Source of the DNA: Massiliimalia massiliensis
Lineage (GTDB): Bacteria > Bacillota > Clostridia > Oscillospirales > Ruminococcaceae
Direction of reading: 5' to 3'
Assembly (NCBI RefSeq): GCF_900155615.1
Contig: NZ_FUHT01000003.1
Span: forward strand, 310,001 to 374,000
Length of the DNA: 64,000 nucleotides
A program made the position numbers and the translations under genes. Positions 34,465-42,175 of this stretch are shown in pieces; the stretch's first letter is position 1; the number at the start of each line of letters is the position of its first letter. Under the pieces are notes generated by a model that was given only the letters and a program-made list of their open reading frames with translations, was not told the origin of the DNA and did no database searches.

Positions 34465-35700
34465 ATGAACAGAGTAGTTATCACAGGGATGGGAATTGTC
34501 AGCCCGATTGGGAATGACATTGCAACCGCCTGGGACAATGTAAGGGCTGGGAAACACGGCATTTCATTTATCTCAAAATTCGACGCCTCTGATTCAGACG
34601 TAAAAGTGGCGGCAGAGGTTAAGGATTTTGATCCGCTGAAGGCTTTTGAAAAAAAAGAATTGAGGAGAACAGACCTCTATACTCAGTATGCAATGGAGGC
34701 GGCAAGACAGGCGCTGGAAGATTGCGGGAGCGATTTTAAGGATCTGGATCCGTTCCGTATCGGGGTGATTGTCGGCTCTGGAATCGGCGGCTTCGGAACC
34801 ACGGAGGCAGAACATGCGAAATTTCTGGAAAAGGGCGGAAACAGAGTGTCTCCGTTTTATATTCCGATGATGATTTCCAATATGGCGGCTGGAACAATTG
34901 CTATTAAAACTGGCTTTAAGGGCGCAAATTTTGCCCCTGTAACTGCCTGCGCGACCTCGGCTCATGCGGTTGGGGAAGCGTTCCGCAATATTAAACATGG
35001 TTATTTGGATGCCTGTGTGACCGGCGGCTCGGAAGCGGCAATCAGTGAATTTGCGATTGCCGGCTTTAATAACATGAAAGCGCTTTCCCATTCGGACAAC
35101 CCGGATCGCGCTTCGATTCCGTTTGACAAGGACCGGGACGGCTTTATTATGGGCGAAGGCGGCGGAATTTTGATTTTGGAGGAGCTTGAGCATGCCAAAG
35201 CGCGCGGCGCGAAAATTTATGCGGAAATCGTTGGCTACGGCGCAACCGGGGACGCATATCATATCACCAGCCCTGATCCGGAAGGCTTGGGTGCAGGGAA
35301 AGGGATGCAGCTTGCCTTGGAGGAAGCCGGATTGAAAGCGGAGGATGTGGATTATATCAACGCGCACGGAACCTCTACGCCGCTGAATGATAAATATGAA
35401 ACCAAAGCGATTAAGCTCGCCCTTGGCGATGCGGCAAAGGACGTAATGGTAAGCTCCACGAAGGCACTGACAGGCCACCTATTGGGTGCGGCAGGCGCGG
35501 TGGAAGCAATTATCTGCGCAAAATCACTGGAGGAAGGCTTTGTCCCAGGGACAGCCGGATTCCAGGAGTATGATGAAGAATGCGACCTGAATAATATGAC
35601 AGACGGGGGGAAGGACGCCGAGATTCATGTGGCGCTTTCCAACTCTCTTGGGTTTGGCGGGCATAATGCCACCCTCTGCCTGAAAAAATACGCAGAATAA
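34465..35700 (+). CDS. fabF: Beta-ketoacyl-ACP synthase II
   Basis: 411 residues with the Cys-His-His active site: Cys in TACATSAHA, His in NAHGTSTPLND and His in TGHLLGAAG. It elongates acyl-ACP chains and in related organisms also governs unsaturated chain supply. The ATG at 34465 has AGGAG eight bases upstream. It is the third gene of the operon. No fabB or fabM homologue is visible here. Confidence 0.96.
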   Translation: MNRVVITGMGIVSPIGNDIATAWDNVRAGKHGISFISKFDASDSDVKVAAEVKDFDPLKAFEKKELRRTDLYTQYAMEAARQALEDCGSDFKDLDPFRIGVIVGSGIGGFGTTEAEHAKFLEKGGNRVSPFYIPMMISNMAAGTIAIKTGFKGANFAPVTACATSAHAVGEAFRNIKHGYLDACVTGGSEAAISEFAIAGFNNMKALSHSDNPDRASIPFDKDRDGFIMGEGGGILILEELEHAKARGAKIYAEIVGYGATGDAYHITSPDPEGLGAGKGMQLALEEAGLKAEDVDYINAHGTSTPLNDKYETKAIKLALGDAAKDVMVSSTKALTGHLLGAAGAVEAIICAKSLEEGFVPGTAGFQEYDEECDLNNMTDGGKDAEIHVALSNSLGFGGHNATLCLKKYAE

Positions 35701-35771
35701 AAAATAGGAGATCTTGTCTGCGGCCTGGCAGCTTGAACGCAGTGCCGCACAGGAAAGGAAAGGCTTATACC

Positions 35772-36236
35772 ATGGGTGAAATGAAATTAAGCGTGGCTGA
35801 AATCACAAAACTGATGGAACAGATGGAACGGACTGGCCTTGGCAAGCTGGTGCTGGAGGACGGGGACTTTAAGCTAAACCTGAGTGCGAAACGCCAGGAG
35901 CTTGTTTGTACCTCCACTGCAGGAACGGAGGCGCCTGTTGCGGCCGTTGCTGCCGCCTCCGCTTCTGTCCAGCCGACAGAAGAAGCCAATGCACGGTATT
36001 CCGGAAATGTAATGGAGGCGCCGATTGTAGGCACCTTCTACAGCTCTCCAGCCCCGGACAAGGAACCGTTTGTCGCTGTCGGCAAGCAGGTGAAAAAGGG
36101 CGATGTGCTGTTTATTATTGAATCGATGAAGCTGATGAATGAAATTCAGAGCGAATATGACGGAGAGGTAGCTGAAATCCTTGTGGAGGACGGCGCTCCA
36201 GTGGAATACGGACAGCCGATTATGGTAATCCGGTAA
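35772..36236 (+). CDS. accB: Biotin carboxyl carrier protein of acetyl-CoA carboxylase
   Basis: 154 residues: a short N-terminal helix region, an Ala/Pro-rich linker (about 55-75) and a biotinyl domain with the modified lysine K120 in ESMKLMNE. It carries carboxybiotin between AccC and AccAD. The ATG at 35772 has AGGAAAGG upstream. The other carboxylase subunits are encoded downstream in the same operon. Confidence 0.95.
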   Translation: MGEMKLSVAEITKLMEQMERTGLGKLVLEDGDFKLNLSAKRQELVCTSTAGTEAPVAAVAAASASVQPTEEANARYSGNVMEAPIVGTFYSSPAPDKEPFVAVGKQVKKGDVLFIIESMKLMNEIQSEYDGEVAEILVEDGAPVEYGQPIMVIR

Positions 36237-36312
36237 CGCTGAGGAACATGAAATGTCCCGATATGGGGGAAGTGTTCTGACCTCAGCTTTACAGAAAGGA
36301 ATGTGTAAGAAA

Positions 36313-36744
36313 ATGCCGTTACTGAATCAGGAACAGATCAAAGAAATCATTCCGCACCGCGACCCGTTTTTGCTGATCGACGAGGTATTGGAAATGGAAC
36401 CGGGTGTACGGGTGGTTGCGAGAAAGCACCTCAAAGAGGACGAATATTGGTTTAAAGGCCATTTCCCGGGCCAGCCGGTTCAACCGGGCGTGCTGACCAT
36501 CGAAATGCTGGCTCAGGCAGGTGCGGTCTGCGCTTTGTCCGTACCGGAAAACAAAGGGAAAATTGCCTTTTTTGCCGGGATTGACAAAGCAAAATTTCGC
36601 GGAGTGGTAAAGCCGGGCGACACCCTGACGCTGGAAGTGGAGATTATCAAGGCGCGCAGGTCGATTGGTGTTGGCAAGGCGACGGCCTATGTCGGTGACA
36701 AGCGGGTTTGCAGCGCAGAAATCACCTTTGCCATCGGGGAATAG
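36313..36744 (+). CDS. fabZ: 3-hydroxyacyl-ACP dehydratase
   Basis: 143 residues of the hot-dog fold with the active-site segment GHFPGQPVQPGVLTIEML, which holds the catalytic His and Glu. It dehydrates 3-hydroxyacyl-ACP to the trans-2-enoyl form. The ATG at 36313 has GAAAGGA 12 bases ahead; the ATG at 36301 is one base from it and less likely. It sits between accB and accC, a mixed order also found in other Clostridia. Confidence 0.95.
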   Translation: MPLLNQEQIKEIIPHRDPFLLIDEVLEMEPGVRVVARKHLKEDEYWFKGHFPGQPVQPGVLTIEMLAQAGAVCALSVPENKGKIAFFAGIDKAKFRGVVKPGDTLTLEVEIIKARRSIGVGKATAYVGDKRVCSAEITFAIGE

Positions 36745-36850
36745 AGAAGGGCAGGCGGAGCAGCGCCCTGTGCTTTACAGCGCGTTGCCCGCCTGAAAAT
36801 AACTGTGTGCAGGATCAATAGCCTGTACCAGAAAGCAAAGGGTTATGGTC

Positions 36851-38203
36851 ATGTTTGATAAAGTATTGATTGCCAACCGCGGTGAAATCGCGGTTCGAAT
36901 TATTCGCGCGTGCCGGGAGCTTGGAATTCCGACCGTGGCGGTTTACTCTACGGCTGACCGCGGCGCGCTGCATGTAAAGCTGGCGGATGAAGCGGTCTGC
37001 ATTGGGCCGGCTGCAACGAAGGACAGCTATCTGAATATCCCGGCGATCCTCTCTGCCTGTGATTTGACGGGCGCGGATGCGGTCCATCCGGGTTTCGGCT
37101 TTTTATCAGAAAATGCGAATTTTGCACGAACCTGTACTCGGTGCGGAGTGAAATTTATCGGGCCAAGCTATGAGGCTATCGAGATGATGGGCGACAAAGC
37201 GCAGGCGAAAGAGACGATGAGGGCTGCCGGCGTACCGGTAATCCCGGGATCGGACGGCGAGATTTCGGATGTCGAGAAGGCAAAGCGCCTGGCGCGCGAA
37301 ATCGGCTATCCAGTGCTGGTCAAAGCTTCTGCCGGCGGCGGCGGACGCGGAATCAGGCGGGTTGACTCCGAACAGGAGCTGGAGAGCCAGATTACTGCGG
37401 CAAAACAGGAAGCGCTGAATTTCTTTGGAAACGCCGGCGTCTATCTGGAAAAATTTATCCTTAACCCGCGCCATGTAGAGGTGCAGGTTTTGGCTGACAG
37501 CTTTGGAAATGTGATCTATCTTGGAGAGCGGGACTGCTCGGTGCAGAGGAGAAACCAAAAGGTGCTGGAGGAAGCACCCTGTGTCGTGATGACGCCGCAG
37601 CTTCGGGCAAAAATGGGAGAGGCGGCGGTGAAAGCCGCAAAGGCATGCGGCTATGAAAATGCCGGAACCATTGAATTTTTGCTCGACGCCCGGGGGGATT
37701 TTTACTTCATGGAGATGAACACCCGGATTCAGGTGGAGCATCCGATTACAGAGCTTGTAACCGGAGTCGATCTGGTGCAGGAACAGCTTTTAATTGCTCA
37801 GGGCAAAAAACTTTCCTATACGCAGGACGAAATCCACTTGACAGGGCATGCAATAGAGTGTAGAATTAACGCAGAAAACCCCGCGCTGAATTTCCGGCCG
37901 TCGCCGGGCAAAATCAAATCCCTGAACCTTCCGGGCGGACCGGGAGTAAGGATTGACAGCGCGGTTTACCAGGGCTATGAAATCACGCCGTATTATGACA
38001 GCATGATTGCCAAGCTGATCGTCTACGCGAAGGATCGGAAGACGGCGATCAAAAAGATGAAATGGGCGCTCGCTGAATTTTTGGTGGAAGGGGTCGATAC
38101 CAATATCGATTTCCAGCTGTCCATCCTGCGCGACCCTGATTTTGCGGCGGCGGATTTTGACAATGGATTTTTAGAAAGAAAGATGGCGGACGGGGAATTA
38201 TAG
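36851..38203 (+). CDS. accC: Biotin carboxylase subunit of acetyl-CoA carboxylase
   Basis: 450 residues with the ATP-grasp fold: [11 protein letters not shown] at the N-terminus, the glycine-rich [12 protein letters not shown] loop, the EAPC and MNTRIQVEH segments. It carboxylates biotin on AccB using ATP and bicarbonate. The ATG at 36851 has AAAGGG eight bases before it, better placed than the ATG six bases earlier. Confidence 0.96.
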   Translation: MFDKVLIANRGEIAVRIIRACRELGIPTVAVYSTADRGALHVKLADEAVCIGPAATKDSYLNIPAILSACDLTGADAVHPGFGFLSENANFARTCTRCGVKFIGPSYEAIEMMGDKAQAKETMRAAGVPVIPGSDGEISDVEKAKRLAREIGYPVLVKASAGGGGRGIRRVDSEQELESQITAAKQEALNFFGNAGVYLEKFILNPRHVEVQVLADSFGNVIYLGERDCSVQRRNQKVLEEAPCVVMTPQLRAKMGEAAVKAAKACGYENAGTIEFLLDARGDFYFMEMNTRIQVEHPITELVTGVDLVQEQLLIAQGKKLSYTQDEIHLTGHAIECRINAENPALNFRPSPGKIKSLNLPGGPGVRIDSAVYQGYEITPYYDSMIAKLIVYAKDRKTAIKKMKWALAEFLVEGVDTNIDFQLSILRDPDFAAADFDNGFLERKMADGEL

Positions 38204-38238
38204 CCTGTCCGGCTCTATCATAAAAGGAGGGAGTACCC

Positions 38239-39105
38239 TTGCTGGAGGATTTGTTTAAGACGGTCAAGTCGCGTTTTGACACTGACCCGGAGCACAGCAA
38301 AAAAAGCAAGGTTTCCATTCCGTCAGACCTTCTCTTTAAGTGCCCGCGCTGCGGCCATGTCATGTTCATGGAGGACTTTGTCGGGGCAAATAAGGTCTGC
38401 TCAGAATGTAACTATCATGCAAGGCTGACTGCCAGAGAACGGCTGAATATCACCATTGATAAGGGAAGCTTTGTAGAATATGACGCGGAGATGGAGAGCG
38501 CTAACCCGATTTCATTTGACAGCTATGAACAAAAAATTGAAGCGCTGCAGAAAAAAACCGGGCTGAGAGACGCAATCGTGACCGGAGAGTGTACCATTAA
38601 AACAAAGCCCTGTGTGGTTGCAGTGATGGATTCCCGCTTCATGATGGCTTCCATGGGAAGCGTCGTGGGAGAAAAAATCGCCAGGGCCTTTGAGCGTGCG
38701 ACAGAGAAAGGCCTGCCAGTGGTAATATTTACGGCTTCAGGCGGCGCCAGGATGCAGGAGGGAATCGTTTCCCTGATGCAGATGGCAAAAACCTCTGCTG
38801 CAGTAGGCCGTCATTCCGATGCAGGGCTATTGTATATTACCGTTTTGACCGATCCAACGACAGGCGGTGTGACCGCGTCCTTTGCCTCGATCGGCGACAT
38901 TATCCTGGCCGAACCGAAGGTATTGGTCGGGTTTGCCGGAAGACGGGTCATCGAGGGTACCATTAAGCAGCGTTTGCCTGACGATTTCCAGTCAGCGGAA
39001 TTTTTGCTGCAGCATGGGTTTGTTGATATGATTGTGGAGCGCCAGAATATGCGGCGCACCATCTCGAAGCTTTTGCGCCATCACGGATATACAGGAAAAA
39101 AATAG
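38239..39105 (+). CDS. accD: Acetyl-CoA carboxylase carboxyltransferase beta subunit
   Basis: 288 residues from a TTG start with the strong site AAAGGAGGGAG. A four-cysteine zinc finger (CPRCGH and CSECNY, about residues 35-60) precedes the crotonase-like domain with TASGGARMQEG. It transfers the carboxyl group from biotin to acetyl-CoA together with AccA. Confidence 0.95.
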   Translation: MLEDLFKTVKSRFDTDPEHSKKSKVSIPSDLLFKCPRCGHVMFMEDFVGANKVCSECNYHARLTARERLNITIDKGSFVEYDAEMESANPISFDSYEQKIEALQKKTGLRDAIVTGECTIKTKPCVVAVMDSRFMMASMGSVVGEKIARAFERATEKGLPVVIFTASGGARMQEGIVSLMQMAKTSAAVGRHSDAGLLYITVLTDPTTGGVTASFASIGDIILAEPKVLVGFAGRRVIEGTIKQRLPDDFQSAEFLLQHGFVDMIVERQNMRRTISKLLRHHGYTGKK

Positions 39106-39164
39106 AAGCTTAGCTTTCTGTTTTGAACCACATTCGGATTTGGCAAAAAGAAAGGAATGGGTAT

Positions 39165-39965
39165 ATGGAAGCAACGGCATGGGAGCGGATGGAGATTATC
39201 CGGAATAAAAACCGTCCGACCATCCGGGATTATATCCCGTTGATATTTAAAGATTTTTTTGAGCTGCACGGCGACCGCTTGTTTGGGGATGACCATGCGA
39301 TTATCGGAGGCATTGCCAGCTTTCAGGGCCAGCCGGTGACGATATTGGCCCATGTAAAGGGAAAAAATATCGATGAAAATAAAGATGCAAACTTTGCTAT
39401 GCCTCATCCGGAGGGCTATCGCAAGGCATTAAGATTTGCTAAGCAGGCAGAAAAATTTCGCCGGCCGGTAATCTGCTTTGTGGATACGCCGGGTGCGTTC
39501 TGCGGTATTGCGGCGGAAGAACGCGGGCAGGGTGAGGCAATTGCCAAAAACCTGCTGGAGTTCAGCCGGCTGAAAACGCCGGTCATCACGATTGTGCTCG
39601 GCGAGGGCGGCTCCGGCGGCGCATTGGCGCTGGGTGTTTGTGATGAGCTGGCTATGCTGGAAAATGCGGTTTATTCTGTCATTTCCCCCCGCGGCTGCGC
39701 GAGTATTCTATGGAAAGACGCTTCCCGGGAAAAGGAAGCGGCGAATATCCTGAAAATCACAGCACAGGATCTGGTCAAGCTGGGAGTTGCAGAGACAGTG
39801 ATACCGGAGCCTGCAGGCGGCGCGCACAATAATTACGGGCAGGCCGCGGAAAACATTTCCGACTATCTGGAGGACGCTTTAAATCGGCTTTCCGACGTAC
39901 CGGAGGAAACTATGCTGGAACGGCGGTATCACAAATTCAGAAAAATTGGTGAATTTGTGGAATAA
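39165..39965 (+). CDS. accA: Acetyl-CoA carboxylase carboxyltransferase alpha subunit
   Basis: 266 residues, somewhat shorter than the E. coli protein. DTPGAFCGIAAEERGQGEAI, GEGGSGGALALG and the SPRGCASILWKD segment are typical AccA motifs. The ATG at 39165 follows GAAAGG at spacing 9. With AccB, AccC and AccD it completes acetyl-CoA carboxylase, which makes malonyl-CoA for FabD. Confidence 0.95.
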   Translation: MEATAWERMEIIRNKNRPTIRDYIPLIFKDFFELHGDRLFGDDHAIIGGIASFQGQPVTILAHVKGKNIDENKDANFAMPHPEGYRKALRFAKQAEKFRRPVICFVDTPGAFCGIAAEERGQGEAIAKNLLEFSRLKTPVITIVLGEGGSGGALALGVCDELAMLENAVYSVISPRGCASILWKDASREKEAANILKITAQDLVKLGVAETVIPEPAGGAHNNYGQAAENISDYLEDALNRLSDVPEETMLERRYHKFRKIGEFVE

Positions 39966-40055
39966 AGGCTTGACAGTGGGAATCATATGATGTATGTTGT
40001 AAGGGGTAACCTTTGACAATAAAATGAATTTATTTTCATTAAGGAGGATATTAGA

Positions 40056-40286
40056 ATGGTATTAGAAAAAGTAACTGAAATTTTGTGTGATCAACTGGAT
40101 GTGGACGCTGAAAAAGTAACAATGGAAGCTTCCATTACAGACGATCTCGGTGCAGACTCTCTGGACGTTGTGGACCTGGTGATGTCTTTGGAAGAAGAAT
40201 TTGATGTTGAAATTCCGGATGAAGAAGTGGAAAACATCAAGACTGTCGGCGACATCGTAAAATATATCGAAGACCATCAGGATTAA
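40056..40286 (+). CDS. acpP: Acyl carrier protein
   Basis: 76 residues, strongly acidic, with the phosphopantetheine serine S35 in GADSLDVV. It holds growing acyl chains. AAGGAGG precedes the ATG by eight bases. It is the last gene of the fab-acc operon, placed 90 bases after accA, and is followed by a terminator. A separate promoter in the short gap ahead cannot be excluded. Confidence 0.97.
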   Translation: MVLEKVTEILCDQLDVDAEKVTMEASITDDLGADSLDVVDLVMSLEEEFDVEIPDEEVENIKTVGDIVKYIEDHQD

Positions 40287-40300
40287 GATTGGTTTGTTTG

Positions 40301-40336
40301 TCAGGGCAGGGAATTTTGTTCCTTGCCCTGATTTTT
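40301..40336 (+). terminator. Terminator of the fatty-acid operon
   Basis: CAGGGCAGGGAA pairs with TTCCTTGCCCTG (one mismatch), followed by ATTTTTG. Confidence 0.85.
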
Positions 40337-40381
40337 GTCAGATGAGTTTGTGACACGTACAGACAGGATGGGGCGTGAAGG

Positions 40382-40792
40382 ATGAAACAGAGAACAATGC
40401 GGATATTTGCTTGGATTGGAGCGGTTGTCCCGTTAATCCTTTTGATAACCGTTCCGTTTTGGAAAGAATTTGCACTTGGCCTGGGACGGAATCTCCCGCC
40501 CTGCTATTTTTATTCCCTAACCGGCATCCCTTGTCCGGGCTGCGGGCTAACACGAAGTGTCATTTCTCTGCTGCATGGGGATGTGCTGATGGCAATGCGG
40601 TATAATCTGATGCCTTTTTTTCTGGCAGTGATTGTTCTTCCGCTCTGGCTGGAGCTTTGGTTTTATCTCTTTCACCGGCCCATAAAGCTGCTTCCGCGCG
40701 GCAATTGGTTTATCTATGGGATGTTGGGCGTATATCTTGTTTACCTTGTAATTCGCAATTTTATTCCTGCACTGCAGCTTTTCGGGACATAA
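40382..40792 (+). CDS. DUF2752 membrane protein
   Basis: 136 residues with about three transmembrane helices and the family hallmark IPCPGCGLTRS followed by LLHGD. The CPGCG segment may bind a metal or a thiol partner, but no function is established for this family. ATG at 40382. It is a single gene between two terminators, downstream of acpP on the same strand. Confidence 0.82.
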   Translation: MKQRTMRIFAWIGAVVPLILLITVPFWKEFALGLGRNLPPCYFYSLTGIPCPGCGLTRSVISLLHGDVLMAMRYNLMPFFLAVIVLPLWLELWFYLFHRPIKLLPRGNWFIYGMLGVYLVYLVIRNFIPALQLFGT

Positions 40793-40823
40793 AAAGAGCA
40801 TGGCGTCTGCCATGCTCTTTTTA
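40791..40823. terminator. Bidirectional terminator
   Basis: AAAAAGAGCATGGC / GCCATGCTCTTTTT around GTCT; it begins at the DUF2752 stop codon and also lies downstream of the DUF4190 gene on the other strand. Confidence 0.9.
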
Positions 40824-40836
40824 TACTTGAACAGAA

Positions 40837-41331
40837 TTAATAACTATAATAGACATTGTACCAGAAATTGTCTAATGCCCCAACGGCACTCATGATAATG
40901 ATAACGATAAACAGAACGATACCGATGGCAGAAAGGACAATACCGGCGGTTGCCATCCCTTTTGAGGACGGAGCGCGTTTCTGCCCCATGATACCAAAAA
41001 TTAAACCAAGGATGCCAAATAAACCGGCTCCGCAGCATACAACGGACAGAATACCAAGCACCAGAGAAGCGATTGAAAAGCCCTTCTGCTCCGGCTGCTG
41101 CCCCTGCGGGTTATAGGGCTGCTGATATGGCTGCTGATTCCACTGCTGGCTGTTATCCGGCTGCGGATTGTTCCAGCCATTGTTCTGACTTTCCCATGCA
41201 TTCGGCTGCGGGGACTGGTAAGACTGGTACTGTCCTCCGTCCGGGGTTGACTGCCACTGCGCATTTGGGTCAGTCGGCGGATTTTGCCCATTTTGATTCC
41301 ATTGGTTATTATTGTTATAATTCGGATCCAT
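40837..41331 (-). CDS. DUF4190 membrane protein with a Gln/Asn/Pro-rich N-terminus
   Basis: 164 residues. The first 85 are a low-complexity tract rich in Gln, Asn, Pro, Tyr and Trp (starting MDPNYNNNNQWNQNGQ). They precede two transmembrane helices of the DUF4190 type, with GIMGQKRAPSSKGMATAGIV between them. The ATG has AAGGAGGG seven bases upstream. A shorter paralogue lies just upstream at 41470. The function of DUF4190 is unknown; the tract could mediate self-association, which is inference. Confidence 0.78.
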   Translation of the reverse strand: MDPNYNNNNQWNQNGQNPPTDPNAQWQSTPDGGQYQSYQSPQPNAWESQNNGWNNPQPDNSQQWNQQPYQQPYNPQGQQPEQKGFSIASLVLGILSVVCCGAGLFGILGLIFGIMGQKRAPSSKGMATAGIVLSAIGIVLFIVIIIMSAVGALDNFWYNVYYSY

Positions 41332-41426
41332 AAACTTGCCCTCCTTAACATTTTCTGATTTTAGTGTAACATGAATTGCATAAGTTTGCAACTTTTTTCT
41401 GATGATCGAAACTAGCTAAATAAAAG

Positions 41427-41457
41427 AAAAAAGCATTCCATATGGAATGCTTTTTTA
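41427..41457. terminator. Terminator between the two DUF4190 genes
   Basis: The perfect palindrome AAAAAAGCATTCCATATGGAATGCTTTTTT functions on either strand; on the minus strand it ends the 95-residue DUF4190 gene. Confidence 0.88.
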
Positions 41458-41469
41458 CATGGCATTTTA

Positions 41470-41757
41470 TTATGCGGACAGACCGATAGAAGCGATAATG
41501 CCAGCTAAAACAGTAATAAACAGAATTACTAGAACGATTGCGATAATTGACATTACCATCCCAGCGGTTGCCATCCCCTTAGCAGCTTCGCATTTTTTAC
41601 GGCCAAGGATACCAAGAATTAAGCCAACGACTGCACAAGGTACAGAAATATACCAGAAGCAACTCAATACAAGAGCGATGATGCCAAGTACCATAGAAGC
41701 GACAGCCATTCCTTTGCTTGGAGTCTGTTGAGGCTGATTGTTATAATTCTGATCCAT
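41470..41757 (-). CDS. Short DUF4190 membrane protein
   Basis: 95 residues: a brief Gln/Asn-rich start (MDQNYNNQPQQTP) and two hydrophobic helices joined by LGRKKCEAAKGMATAGM, matching the longer paralogue downstream. The ATG at 41757 has GGAGGG seven bases before it. The terminator between the pair means each is made separately. Function unknown. Confidence 0.78.
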   Translation of the reverse strand: MDQNYNNQPQQTPSKGMAVASMVLGIIALVLSCFWYISVPCAVVGLILGILGRKKCEAAKGMATAGMVMSIIAIVLVILFITVLAGIIASIGLSA

Positions 41758-42036
41758 AGAATTACCCTCCAATTCATTGTTTATGATAACACTTTAACAT
41801 AATCTATTCACAATTTCAACATAGTTTGATAAATAAATACGTTAATTTTTAATTTTCTATACTTGCTACAAAATCCATACTTTCTTTTTAGAAAAAATGC
41901 TTATATACCCTGCAAGCGGTTGTTCCGAATAAGAAATCTTTTTTATTTTGTCAGAAAAGCAGAGCTGTTCATATCTGATTCACTAAAGTTATACACACTT
42001 AACAGATATTTTTTAGATTATTTGACAATTTCGCAG
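41758..42036. other. AT-rich gap without a recognised gene
   Basis: About 280 bases between the short DUF4190 gene and the fusA-like promoter. On the minus strand TTGAAA, 17 bases, TAAAGT near 41793-41821 could serve the DUF4190 gene. Otherwise I see no ORF with a ribosome site and no repeat. Confidence 0.5.
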
Positions 42037-42065
42037 TTGCACCATATCGGTAACTATGATATAAT
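42037..42065 (+). promoter_or_regulatory. Promoter of the EF-G-like gene
   Basis: TTGCAC, 17 bases, TATAAT, followed by a leader of about 105 bases. Confidence 0.7.
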
Positions 42066-42175
42066 ATTGAGCAAAGAGTTGGTAAAAATGGATAGATTGC
42101 ACAAACAAATCCTGCAATATTCCAGATAAGGAAGCAGGCTGCTTCCAATGATTCAAACGAATGGAGAGATTTACC

